64,000 nt of DNA from Bacteroides sp. (GTDB lineage: Bacteria; Bacteroidota; Bacteroidia; Bacteroidales; Bacteroidaceae). How positions within the stretch are numbered: the first letter of the stretch is position 1; each line of letters begins with the position of its first letter. The stretch lies in assembly GCA_019416685.1 (NCBI GenBank), contig DXWV01000072.1, positions 524-64,523 of the forward strand. Reading direction: 5' to 3'. This document shows, in pieces, positions 20,048-29,582 of this stretch. Both the position numbers and the translations under genes were made by a program. The notes under the pieces were generated by a model. It was not told the origin of the DNA. It was given only the letters and a program-made list of their open reading frames with translations, and ran no database searches.

Positions 20048-22324
20048 TTATTTTCCCATCGGGAACTTATTCGTAAATGTAATCGTCTCTCCGGTCACCA
20101 TCTTTCTCTCCGTTATTTTGTCTGTAAAAGGGTTATACAGCTTCATCAATCCTCCTTTTTCAGATTCAACTGTGATAGAAACAATCTTCCCTCCTTCATA
20201 AGAGGCAGATACAAGAAAAGCCCCCATCGCCCGAAAATGCCGGAAAGATACATCCTCCCATTTGGTGGACAAGGCCGGAAATACTTTTATTACCCCGGTA
20301 TGACTTTGCAGCAGCATCTCCTGAATAGCAGCCGCACAAGCAAAGTTGCCCTCCAGCGTAAACGGACGATAGGTAAATTGCGAATAGCCCGCCTTCAACT
20401 GGTCGCCATTCAGATGAAAACTGTTCGGAGAACAAAAAGCTTTAATAAAAATATGCAGGTTTCTCACCACATCGTCTCCTTCAAAAGCACGGGCCTTCAT
20501 GTTGGCCAACCATGCGTAAGTATATCCTGTCCACCAATCCGTACCGAGCATCTCTACATTTTTAATAGAACGCAATATCAAATCAATATTCCCATTTCCT
20601 TTACTCACGTCTATTAATCCGAAAGGATGAAAAGACAGTAAATGTGAAAAATGGCGATGTGACTCCGTTTGTGCCTTTCCGGGTGCAATCATCAGCCCAC
20701 TCTCATCCACAGCAGGTTTAGGCCATTCACTTAGCTGTCTGACCCAGTAACCAGCTTCTTCGTTCAAGCCCAAAGCCTCCGCCATCTCCCGGGCAATGGT
20801 ATACGTCAGCCGTATATTGGCAAGGTCATAGTTGGTTGTCTTCTGGAACCAGGCATCGATACGATTGTCATTTATCTCCGGAGAAGTGGATAAAGGCAGT
20901 TGTCGCTCTCCGTTTTCATCCCGAACCGAAATATTCTCAAAATACCGTGCCACCTCCTTTATCCATGGATAAGCACGGTTCTTCAGAAAATCGGTATCCA
21001 TACTATACTTCCATTGCAGATAGAAATGGTGCGATAACCAACCGGCTGTAGAGGGAGAGTGTGAATAAGGACTCCACCCACCGATAGGTTCTCCTGTCAA
21101 TGTAGCAATACAAGGAACATTCAGCCCTTCCACTCCATAAAACTGCCGGGTGAATGCTTCCGCATTTTCTTTTATCTTCCAGAGCCAGTCGGTAAACACG
21201 GCCGATTCTTCAAGATGATTAGAGGTATATCCTGCCCAATAACTCAACTGGGTATTTAAATCGCTGTGAAAATCTCCACGCCAGGGAGGAGTCTGCCCGT
21301 TATCGGCAGTCCATACGGCTTGCAGGCAAATAGGGGGTGCCCCCTTTCGTGAAGCAGCGGCAAACTTGTACATTTCCAGATACCATTGTTTCTCCAGCAA
21401 TGTATCGGGCAGGCTGATAGAAGATTTCATCCAATATTCCCGCCACCAATGCTTATGCATTGCCAGGCTGCTATTGAAATCGTTACTCATAGTTTGCTTC
21501 ATACATTCCAGTGCCCCTTCCTTCTCCGAATACCAGGTTCCTTTGGAGGTTACACAATACTCCCCTTCCAGCGAATGCCCGGAAGCAGACTTCCAATTTA
21601 ATGCTATTTCATAAGAGACATCCCCCCACCCTTGCTGCTGATAGAGTAAGGTTCCCGGATTTATTTGTTCTACTTTTCCACGTTTGTATCCCAATGCTGT
21701 CAGCTTGTTTACCCCAGGTTGATAGTCCAGTTTTGCGTCGTTTTCTTCATATAAAGGAGTTATCAGCTCCGGAGAAAGAGTATCCGGCAGATTTTCAAAG
21801 AAAAAGCGCCCTCCTTTCTCATTAGCCGGAACAAAGATGTGTGCTTGGGCCCCATTCTCCCATAAAATGGTACAGACGGCGGAAGTCAGGTCCAGACTTA
21901 CATTCCTTACTTTTCCTAAAGAAGCAATGTTAAACTCAATAGCTCCTGCAGGTATCTTAGTGGGAGCCGCATCGTATTTAGTCCTATCATCTATCAAGCG
22001 CTGGATAGGGGCAATATCTTTCTTCCTAAGTACCTGATCACAAATAAACTGATAAGAGTGATCGGGTGATTTGAACTCTTCTACCGAACGTAAATCCCAC
22101 AGATCGGCCCGGTCTATAGCAATTCTCAGTTTCCCTTCCTTCTGCCAGATAAGAGCACCGGTTAAACCATTTCCCAACGGAAGAGCTTCATCCCAAACCT
22201 CCGGAAGTTTTTCAAAACGAAGGTTATGATAAGGACGGGGAAGATCGGACACCTCCTCTCCCGACCGACAGGAAAACAAAATTCCTACCACAACTATAAG
22301 TAACAAATGTTTTACACGCACCAT
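20048..22324 (-). CDS. GH95-related glycosidase (fucosidase/galactosidase family), lipoprotein
   Basis: 758 residues from the ATG at 22324, chosen because it starts a lipoprotein signal (LLIVVVGILFSC). The longer frame from 22411 adds a poor leader. Family landmarks run in order: EALPLGNGLTGALIW, SDLNTQLSYWAGYTSNHLEE (residues 354-373), a SPE motif with Glu483, and LEGNFACAAAIQEMLLQSH. GH95 members are inverting alpha-L-fucosidases or alpha-L-galactosidases. From memory the family has NxN where this protein has DLN (Asp355), and DGNFG where it has EGNFA (Glu658). The active site therefore looks altered and specificity is uncertain. Gap to the next gene is 10 bp. Confidence 0.7.
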   Translation of the reverse strand: MVRVKHLLLIVVVGILFSCRSGEEVSDLPRPYHNLRFEKLPEVWDEALPLGNGLTGALIWQKEGKLRIAIDRADLWDLRSVEEFKSPDHSYQFICDQVLRKKDIAPIQRLIDDRTKYDAAPTKIPAGAIEFNIASLGKVRNVSLDLTSAVCTILWENGAQAHIFVPANEKGGRFFFENLPDTLSPELITPLYEENDAKLDYQPGVNKLTALGYKRGKVEQINPGTLLYQQQGWGDVSYEIALNWKSASGHSLEGEYCVTSKGTWYSEKEGALECMKQTMSNDFNSSLAMHKHWWREYWMKSSISLPDTLLEKQWYLEMYKFAAASRKGAPPICLQAVWTADNGQTPPWRGDFHSDLNTQLSYWAGYTSNHLEESAVFTDWLWKIKENAEAFTRQFYGVEGLNVPCIATLTGEPIGGWSPYSHSPSTAGWLSHHFYLQWKYSMDTDFLKNRAYPWIKEVARYFENISVRDENGERQLPLSTSPEINDNRIDAWFQKTTNYDLANIRLTYTIAREMAEALGLNEEAGYWVRQLSEWPKPAVDESGLMIAPGKAQTESHRHFSHLLSFHPFGLIDVSKGNGNIDLILRSIKNVEMLGTDWWTGYTYAWLANMKARAFEGDDVVRNLHIFIKAFCSPNSFHLNGDQLKAGYSQFTYRPFTLEGNFACAAAIQEMLLQSHTGVIKVFPALSTKWEDVSFRHFRAMGAFLVSASYEGGKIVSITVESEKGGLMKLYNPFTDKITERKMVTGETITFTNKFPMGK

Positions 22325-22437
22325 AATCAAACAAAATTTATATAGAAACAGGGATATATCCATTTTACAACATATATCCCCGGTTATCCTGTTAACAATA
22401 CAATCAACCATCGCATAAAGCTAATATATGCAATTTA

Positions 22438-22596
22438 TCAGGATACTTTTACCTTTACAACCTGATTGCCACACTTTAAAATATAACAACCTGTATCCTT
22501 CACAGTAATACGTGCCGAATCAAATATATCTATTCTTTCTACCAATCGACCCGAATAATCATAAATAGAAACCTTACCAGTCATATTGATATTGCT
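22438..22596 (-). pseudogene. Remnant of a sorting-tail-like C-terminal domain
   Basis: A frame of about 52 codons runs from just after a TAA (22597-22599) to a TGA (22438-22440). It encodes GKVSIYDYSGRLVERIDIF, ITVKDTGCYILKCG and VVKVKVS. This closely parallels the last 50 residues of the lyase fusion just upstream (GTVTVYDVAGKLVDA..., MGCYIIRCAGEVTKVIVK). It has no start signal or upstream coding sequence, so it is best read as the surviving tail of a deleted paralogue or a tail duplication. Confidence 0.65.
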
Positions 22597-22599
22597 TTA

Positions 22600-22674
22600 T
22601 AGGGTGAAGAGCCAGGGTATTTTGGCTCCTCACACCTTCATTTATACTATTATTTACCACCGTAGAAAATACGG
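22600..22674 (-). other. Two short hairpins after the lyase fusion gene
   Basis: Between the fusion gene stop and the tail remnant lie CCGTAGAAAATACGG (22660-22674, 5-bp stem) and a GAGCCA/TGGCTC hairpin near 22610-22630. Neither is followed by a clear T-run on the minus strand. They may slow transcription or protect mRNA ends within the operon. Confidence 0.3.
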
Positions 22675-22693
22675 TCCGCCGCCGATATTCATA

Positions 22694-25600
22694 TCATTTC
22701 ACAATAACCTTGGTTACTTCGCCAGCACATCTGATGATGTAACAACCCATCTCCTGTATTACGAATGTCACCGAGCCATCGGCTTCTTTCGCATCAACAA
22801 GCTTACCTGCCACATCATAAACAGTCACCGTTCCATTTACATTCTTAACCTGTATATGATCCTCACAAACAGTGACTTTCATGGCTTCTGCCAAATTCAC
22901 ATCAGAGATACCGGTAACATTCGGATCCTGTAACGTAAAGTAAACCGGTTCTCCTTGTTCCAGATGCAGACTTACTTGTGTATTGCCGTCAGCCAAAGTG
23001 GTAACTGAAACGCCGTCAACAGCTTTTTGAAGTTTCCATTCACCCTTTACAATAATCGTAGCATTGGTTTCCTGTTCAATCCACTTAAACAAATCGTGCG
23101 TTTTCGGGCGAAGATTCGGATTAGCTGCTGCAAATGAAATAGTCTTTGCTCCCGTATCTACCTTCTCCATCAATAACAATTCCGAGTCAGATGACTTCAC
23201 ATTGGCAAAGCTGAGTCCGTCTACTGCTCCAAAGAACGTGTAAGCTGTAATACCCTGCGGTTTGTAAGTCAATGCATGCAATTTGTCATTCTGTGCTTCC
23301 ACTTTAAAAATATCTCCTCCGTTACCGGCAAGTTTTGCAGATAATTGCTGCATCTTTTCGGGTGTTGTCCCTGGAACAGCCACAAACAGGTATTCTTTAT
23401 TTTCCGGTTTTACTCCGTGGTCAATATAAGCTTTGGCAGCCATTACCGTATTCATATCGCCAGTGACATCACTGCCGTCTTCACGCGGAGCTGTCTGATT
23501 AGCATGTTTGATAACAATCGGATCATTGCCTTTCGGAATAAAATATCCCGTTGTTTGCGGAGTTACCAACCATACATCCTGCTCTGAGTTATTAGTTATA
23601 TTCTCTGCTCCCGGAGCCATCACCTGCCCGTTTACAACCAGGTCACCGCTAATACCTTCATGATCGATTCCTTGGAACAGATTCGTAGCCGTAATCATAT
23701 CATCGCCATAACTTCCTTTTGCACTAATGCCACTACCCATACTAATAAGCATACCATCAAACGCATAAACCGATTTCTTAAATTGCAAGTTGGTCGGAGT
23801 AAACTGTTGACCTCCCCAATCATCACTTTGCAGGAAATCCGTTCCAAAGATACCATACTGTCCCCAAGCCAATGCTCCGGAAAAATCCTTTTTTGAATAC
23901 TGGCAATAAGTACCTTCCGTACCTTTCCGCGGCATCATCTCTTTCCATGAAGTATAATGTACGGTAGTAGCTCCCGGTACCACATTCCAATCCCAACCTC
24001 CGGACATTTTACTACCTGTCGCATTGGGCGCTGTTTCAAGAGGATATCCACATACAGCCGGACCACCATCATACATAACCTCCAAAGTACCATGGCTCTG
24101 GTAACGTCCAAACCGGTTACTGGTCGTATAAATTTCCGTTCCCCAGAACTGAGTGGTGGCACTCCGCATAGTAGCTACCCAGTTATTCTGCCGGTAAATA
24201 CCAGCCGGACTGTAATTAAACTGATAGTAACCGTCTACTTTCGCCGGCTCTATGTCATACTTATCCGTCATAAAGAAATAGTTATAGAATGCAGCCAGCT
24301 CCATATCATATTTGGAACCTAAAATGTCTCCGCCACCTTCTATCAGGCGGTCCACATACCAGGCTTCTGATGGAACAATTCCACCGCCATCTGTATACGG
24401 ATGTCTTCCGCAAAGGCTGTTAGCTGCATAATAGTCTGTTCTGTTTGCTCCCTTTACTGCCATCAGATACATGGATACTATCGCTTTACGAATACGTTCG
24501 TAAGCGTCTTTCTTTACCTGAAAACAAGTACCTTTCAGTGTATAAATATAATTGCACCATGCTTTATAAGCATACATATATGCATTGTAGTGTGTATCGT
24601 GGTGGAAACCTGTTCCGTCCACTTTCAATACTTCCCGGCCAGCCGGAGTATAAATGGTATGCAACTCCATGAAGCGAACCATATCTTTCAAGTTCTGAAT
24701 AGCCTCTTTCTGATCAGTAGGAGCAACAGCCAGTGCAAACAGGTGTTTAAAGTAGTTACACAAATAATCCGCATTCATCCAGGAAACCAGGTAATCATCA
24801 TCGGCATATACCATATTTGCTTCGAGCATCCAGGTCATCGCCTTTATCATCTCTTTTCTCTGCTCCTCCGTATATTCGGACATTGCTGCTATAAAACCTG
24901 CCGGAATACCATCCACGCTACCATAATGACTATATGTAAGGCGTTCAAAATCATAGAAGATACCTTGATCCAGAATATAATCAACATAATCCTTCAATAA
25001 GCCCTTTGCTTCCTGATCTCCCTTCTTTGCATGGGCTGCCAATGCTTGTACCCTTTGAGAAATATCAATCATAATATCGATTGTCAGTTCTTCGCTTCCT
25101 CCTAATGCGGGACCATTAATCGAACCGTCTTCATTACGAGTCAAACCGAGGGACGATAGATAAGATCGCAACGTTTTCATCGTTACTGTTGTAGTAGGTA
25201 CTGTAGCCAATGCAGTCTTCAACTTTTCAAAATCAGTAATTTCCTGCGCTGTCGGTTCATTGATTACTTTGTTCTGACCGGCAGCATACGCTTTCAGCAA
25301 TTGAACACGGTCTTTATACAAATACTCCAGATCCGGCATCATCAAATCCTGATACAGTACTTTCCAATTGGAAGAGTTAGATGCATCAAAATTCACTTTA
25401 TCCAGGTATATCTTTGTATTGCCTGCATTCTTTCCGGTATAAGTAAACCGTATATCAGTTATAGTAGCTGTATTCTTATTCGCATAATCCGAGTAGAAAC
25501 GGTTAAACTCACGCCATCCTTTAAAATTCATTGAGATGTGACCGGTTTTTACCGCTTTACCGGTTTCGTCCAGATAGTCAATCGTAATCTGATCATCACA

Positions 25601-27937
25601 TGGTTGTGAATTATGTATCTCAAAAAATGCGGACTGGCTGCCAATGGTAAATTCTCCGACAGAAACGGTCAATGTTCCTCCGTCCTTCGTATCCCAGCAT
25701 AAAGCCTGAGTCCCTTCACTGCGATGTTCTTTACTCAATGATAGTGTACTGTTCACTGTGCTCCACTGTTCCAGTTCCGATACGTTTTCAAAGGTAAATG
25801 CTTTCGGCTTGTTTGTTTCCAGTGCAGATAATTTATCGAAACGTACATCATCAATGTATGACTCTGCATTGTTCTGGTTATAAAACAATATACAGAAGTT
25901 AGTCAAGTCTATATCAGTCGATTCTTCCACGGGTTTCGACTCCCAGAAGTCCGGCTCCACTTTCGATAAATCAAAGTCAATTGTGTATTTAACCCAGTTA
26001 TCGGTCAGCTTTAAGACAACCGACACCTTTTTATTATCAGCCACCTTATCTTGTTTCACAACAAAGAAACGACCTCCGGAAGCATCCGAGTTATCCTCTT
26101 TCGTGAGAAAAGTATATACTCTGAGCTGAGCTTCATTCATTGATTTGGCATAGAATGTCAAACGATAAATATCACGATCCGCTTTCCCTTTCATACGTTG
26201 TGCCAGGAAATCCTTATACCAGGTGCCGGGCGCTCCGGTCATTCTCGCAACCTTTCCGTGCTCCGGGTCATCTACAACAGCAAACTGTACTACATTCGGC
26301 TGAGGATTATTCGTAACCCATTCATTAAATAGATAAGGTTGTGTTTTAAAGCCCCGGGTCAAATCCGCATTGTCGAAACCATTGTCTTTAATCTGTATAG
26401 CATACTTATCATTTTCCGACGCAGGCAATGGCATCAGATAAATATCACGGTTACCGACTGTTATGCCTCTCGCCTCATAAGATGCCTTCACACGTGGATT
26501 AAACTGATTTGCTTCGTATACTTTTTCCGTTCTCACCAATTGGAACCATCTTTTGAATTCAGCAAAAAATTCCCATCCCCGTTCATCAAATACAGCCTTG
26601 TCAAAGTCGGCTTCATTCAATCCGGCAGCAAGTTCGGTTCCTCCGGCCCGGTTACGTATCTGATTTATACATTGGTATGCTAAAGCATCCGGCCCTTTAT
26701 CCGCTTTATTCTGAGCCTCAGCATAAATCAACAGCACATCTGCATAGCGATAAATAGGGGTAATACCGCTTGTTTGTGCACTCAGTGGTTCTATTCCTCC
26801 ATAATCACGGTATTTATTAATAGCAGGGGAACGCATTTCAGATACTTTGAAGTCTTTCGCTCTTTTCCCCTCACCGAATTTAGTTACAAAATTAAAAGCC
26901 TTACGAGTGTCTTCCGGATAACGTTCATAAAAACAGGAATCAGCCAGATAATCACTCCAGGCACCCGCATTCTCTTCCATTGCCATGTAAGAGATACCAT
27001 AATTACTGGATCCGACAATGGTATGATTCAACGCAAGAATATGCTCCGTATCGTCTCCGCAAGTAGCCTCTTTCCACAAATCTTCGTAGCGGGGCAATAA
27101 AGAATATTTTCCACTCTCAATTACCTCTTTGGCCGTTTCTTTTGCTAATGTATATTTATCTGTCTGTTTAAGGGGCCATCCTGCCATAGTCAGATATACT
27201 TCCGCCAGACAAGTCTTTGCTGCCCACTTAGTGGGGGTAGAATTGGCTCCGGCATTCCCTAAACGTCCCTGTCCCGGCAATTTCTCAGCCGCAGCCTGTA
27301 AATTCGGAATAATCACCTGATTGTAAATGTCACTTATTGCATTACGACCGATGACTGCGCTACCCAGAATATCTTCTTTCTGCTCCGAATCTTTATAAGC
27401 CGGTACCTCTCCAAACCAGCGAACCAATTGGTAATAAGCAAACGCTTTAAGAAAATGGGCCTCTCCTGCATATTGTACTTTGTCACTTTCGGTAAGAGTC
27501 GTTGAATTTTGAGCCGTTTCCAGCAAAAGATCACACTCTTTTATCAATGTATACATATCCTGCCATATGATCTTCACATCACCTTCAAACGCCGCATCTA
27601 CTTTCAGTTCGTCCATAGCATAATGACGCTTGGCTACCGATCCTCCGACAACATCATCCGCTCCTAATCCTAAAATCTGCGGACGACAGTTAAATCCCCA
27701 ATTACCACCCCACAATGTAGTGTATAGCTTATTTGCGGCTGCTTCCAATTCAGCTTTAGTCGTGTAAGACGAAACGGCTGTTTTAGGTTCTTGTAAAGAC
27801 TGGCGCTGCAAGTGGTCAGAAACAACCTGAGCATGCGATACCTCATTTGAATCAAACAAGTTTGCAGGAGCAAACCATGCCGCATAGCCAATGCCGGCAG
27901 CCCCACATAATGTCAATGTTAATAAAATGTTTTTCAT
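22694..27937 (-). CDS. SusD-like glycan-binding domain fused to a PL8-type polysaccharide lyase
   Basis: 1747 residues in one open frame. Residues 1-~25 are a signal peptide without a convincing lipobox. Residues ~55-530 are a complete SusD/RagB module, about half to two thirds identical by eye to the SusD at 28047 (RPQILGLGADD, SGITPIYRYADVLLIYAEAQN, FFAEFKRWFQLVRTEKV). Residues ~535-850 are two beta-sandwiches as in chondroitinase N-terminal domains. Residues ~860-1230 are the lyase toroid with His1113 and Tyr1120 in GFHHDTHYNAY. Arg1278 lies in NRFGRYQSHG and the structural motif is GWDWNVVPGATTVHY. Beta-sandwiches follow, then a sorting-tail-like end (~1690-1747). PL8 enzymes cleave chondroitin, hyaluronan, xanthan and similar uronic-acid glycans by beta-elimination; the substrate here is unknown. 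Confidence 0.85.
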   Translation of the reverse strand: MKNILLTLTLCGAAGIGYAAWFAPANLFDSNEVSHAQVVSDHLQRQSLQEPKTAVSSYTTKAELEAAANKLYTTLWGGNWGFNCRPQILGLGADDVVGGSVAKRHYAMDELKVDAAFEGDVKIIWQDMYTLIKECDLLLETAQNSTTLTESDKVQYAGEAHFLKAFAYYQLVRWFGEVPAYKDSEQKEDILGSAVIGRNAISDIYNQVIIPNLQAAAEKLPGQGRLGNAGANSTPTKWAAKTCLAEVYLTMAGWPLKQTDKYTLAKETAKEVIESGKYSLLPRYEDLWKEATCGDDTEHILALNHTIVGSSNYGISYMAMEENAGAWSDYLADSCFYERYPEDTRKAFNFVTKFGEGKRAKDFKVSEMRSPAINKYRDYGGIEPLSAQTSGITPIYRYADVLLIYAEAQNKADKGPDALAYQCINQIRNRAGGTELAAGLNEADFDKAVFDERGWEFFAEFKRWFQLVRTEKVYEANQFNPRVKASYEARGITVGNRDIYLMPLPASENDKYAIQIKDNGFDNADLTRGFKTQPYLFNEWVTNNPQPNVVQFAVVDDPEHGKVARMTGAPGTWYKDFLAQRMKGKADRDIYRLTFYAKSMNEAQLRVYTFLTKEDNSDASGGRFFVVKQDKVADNKKVSVVLKLTDNWVKYTIDFDLSKVEPDFWESKPVEESTDIDLTNFCILFYNQNNAESYIDDVRFDKLSALETNKPKAFTFENVSELEQWSTVNSTLSLSKEHRSEGTQALCWDTKDGGTLTVSVGEFTIGSQSAFFEIHNSQPCDDQITIDYLDETGKAVKTGHISMNFKGWREFNRFYSDYANKNTATITDIRFTYTGKNAGNTKIYLDKVNFDASNSSNWKVLYQDLMMPDLEYLYKDRVQLLKAYAAGQNKVINEPTAQEITDFEKLKTALATVPTTTVTMKTLRSYLSSLGLTRNEDGSINGPALGGSEELTIDIMIDISQRVQALAAHAKKGDQEAKGLLKDYVDYILDQGIFYDFERLTYSHYGSVDGIPAGFIAAMSEYTEEQRKEMIKAMTWMLEANMVYADDDYLVSWMNADYLCNYFKHLFALAVAPTDQKEAIQNLKDMVRFMELHTIYTPAGREVLKVDGTGFHHDTHYNAYMYAYKAWCNYIYTLKGTCFQVKKDAYERIRKAIVSMYLMAVKGANRTDYYAANSLCGRHPYTDGGGIVPSEAWYVDRLIEGGGDILGSKYDMELAAFYNYFFMTDKYDIEPAKVDGYYQFNYSPAGIYRQNNWVATMRSATTQFWGTEIYTTSNRFGRYQSHGTLEVMYDGGPAVCGYPLETAPNATGSKMSGGWDWNVVPGATTVHYTSWKEMMPRKGTEGTYCQYSKKDFSGALAWGQYGIFGTDFLQSDDWGGQQFTPTNLQFKKSVYAFDGMLISMGSGISAKGSYGDDMITATNLFQGIDHEGISGDLVVNGQVMAPGAENITNNSEQDVWLVTPQTTGYFIPKGNDPIVIKHANQTAPREDGSDVTGDMNTVMAAKAYIDHGVKPENKEYLFVAVPGTTPEKMQQLSAKLAGNGGDIFKVEAQNDKLHALTYKPQGITAYTFFGAVDGLSFANVKSSDSELLLMEKVDTGAKTISFAAANPNLRPKTHDLFKWIEQETNATIIVKGEWKLQKAVDGVSVTTLADGNTQVSLHLEQGEPVYFTLQDPNVTGISDVNLAEAMKVTVCEDHIQVKNVNGTVTVYDVAGKLVDAKEADGSVTFVIQEMGCYIIRCAGEVTKVIVK

Positions 27938-27987
27938 TGGATTTCTTTTTTTAAGTTAAGTTTCGCGAACTCTTATCATTCGGCAAC

Positions 27988-28035
27988 CGTAGTTATCCGG
28001 CTATCGGCTACTGAAGACAGAGCCCGCTAAACTAC
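27988..28035. other. Inverted repeat between susD and the SusD-lyase gene
   Basis: CGTAGTT (27988-27994) pairs with AACTACG (28029-28035) across 34 bases, in the 109-bp gap between the two susD-bearing genes. A T-run follows only on the plus strand, so it is not an obvious terminator for the operon. It could set different expression levels of the two genes. Confidence 0.3.
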
Positions 28036-28046
28036 GTTTTTCTATA

Positions 28047-29561
28047 TTAATAGACTCTCGGATTAGCTTCAAAACCACAATCAATTTGTTCCTGTTCGGG
28101 AAGTGGCATCAAATAGGTACGACGCTCTTCTTTCGTAATCCCATTCTTTATCATAGATGCTTTCACACGCGGATTATATTGATTCATTTCCCATACTTTT
28201 TCCGTTCTTACAAGTTGAAACCATCTCTTAAACTCAGCAAAAAATTCCCAACCGTATTCATCAAACACGGCTTTATCAAACTCTTCTTCGTTCATGTTTT
28301 CCGCTTTGTCATACACTCCGCCTCCGGCCGCACGTTTACGAACATCATTCAGGCATTGGTATGCCAATGTATTGGGACCATGCTCTGCGCGATTCTGGGC
28401 TTCAGCATAAATCAGTAATACTTCAGCATAACGATAAATCGGGGTAATACCCGAAGATTGAGCACTCATTTCTGCCCCATTCGCGGTAGTTGTACCTCCG
28501 TAATCACGGTATTTATTGATGGCAGGAGAGCGCATCTGTGTCTTACGAAAATCTTTCGCTCTTTTCCCTTCACCCATTTTAGTGATAAAGTTGAATGCCT
28601 TTCGTTCATCGGCCGGATAACGTTCGTAAAAACAGGAATCTGCCAGATAATCACTCCATGCAGCCGTGCTTTCTTCCATTGCCATATATGAAATTCCGTA
28701 GTTACTGGCTTGATTTACCTTTTCATGAGGTAACGCAAACATATGCTCCGTCGCATCAAGCTTAGTAGCTTCTTTCCACAATTCTTCGTAATGCGGAAGC
28801 AGCGAATAACCTCCCTTATCAATAATTTCTTTTGCTTTGTCACGGGCAAGTGCAAAATTTTCTGTCTTTTTCAATGGCCACTCTGCCATGGTCAGATACA
28901 CATCGGCCAGACATGCCTTCGCTGCCCATCTGGAAGGAGTTTCATTGGAGCCATTATTCTTCCGTCCTCTTTCGGGCAGGTACTCTTCAGCTATCTTCAA
29001 AGAAGGAACAATAATCAGATTATAAATATCTTCTGTCTTGTTACGGGTAATGTTCGTACTCCCTAAAATATCTTTATAACAAGTGGAATCGGTAAATCCG
29101 GGAACATCTCCAAAATAACGCACAAGATGAAAATAAGCAAATGCACGCATAAAATAGGCCTCTCCCAAATAGGGTTTCTTGGCTTCATCGGCCATGGTAG
29201 GAGAAGCTTCCAATCCTTCTATTAACTGATTACTTGCTTGTATCACAGCATACAGATATTCCCAAACCAAACCAACATCATCGCCATGTACATAAAACTC
29301 ATCAATCAGATAATGACGTTTACTAACCGATCCTCCGATAATATCATCAGCTCCCAATCCCAAAATTTGGGGACGGCAATTGAATCCCCAGTTATTAAAC
29401 CACAATTTTCGGTATAGCCCATCGGTCAGGCTCGTTACGTTATCCTGATTATATTCAATATTCTCCGGAGTCGGAAAGCTCAATGGTTCTTGAAATAAAT
29501 CAGCACACCCGGAAAGCCCTATACAACCCGTAAAAGCTAACGCTACAATATATTTTTTCAT
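28047..29561 (-). CDS. susD: SusD/RagB family outer-membrane glycan-binding lipoprotein
   Basis: 504 residues with a lipoprotein signal ending LSGC (Cys19). The SusD N-terminal region (LFQEPLSFPTPENIEYNQ) and TPR-like helices are followed by the typical SusD core SGITPIYRYAEVLLIYAEAQN and the end FDEYGWEFFAEFKRW...YLMPLPEQE. SusD proteins lid the SusC pore at the cell surface and capture oligosaccharide. The gene lies 21 bp after susC, the canonical pairing. A second copy of the same module is fused to the lyase in the next gene, so this pair arose by tandem duplication. The symbol is used in the generic sense. Confidence 0.95.
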   Translation of the reverse strand: MKKYIVALAFTGCIGLSGCADLFQEPLSFPTPENIEYNQDNVTSLTDGLYRKLWFNNWGFNCRPQILGLGADDIIGGSVSKRHYLIDEFYVHGDDVGLVWEYLYAVIQASNQLIEGLEASPTMADEAKKPYLGEAYFMRAFAYFHLVRYFGDVPGFTDSTCYKDILGSTNITRNKTEDIYNLIIVPSLKIAEEYLPERGRKNNGSNETPSRWAAKACLADVYLTMAEWPLKKTENFALARDKAKEIIDKGGYSLLPHYEELWKEATKLDATEHMFALPHEKVNQASNYGISYMAMEESTAAWSDYLADSCFYERYPADERKAFNFITKMGEGKRAKDFRKTQMRSPAINKYRDYGGTTTANGAEMSAQSSGITPIYRYAEVLLIYAEAQNRAEHGPNTLAYQCLNDVRKRAAGGGVYDKAENMNEEEFDKAVFDEYGWEFFAEFKRWFQLVRTEKVWEMNQYNPRVKASMIKNGITKEERRTYLMPLPEQEQIDCGFEANPRVY

Positions 29562-29582
29562 AAATCAATCTGCTTTATATTA

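Noticed and set aside
24401..25000. 199-codon open frame antisense to the SusD-lyase gene
   Set aside because: It lies wholly inside a well-supported gene on the other strand, and its translation is low-complexity Ile/His/Ser/Cys typical of shadow frames.
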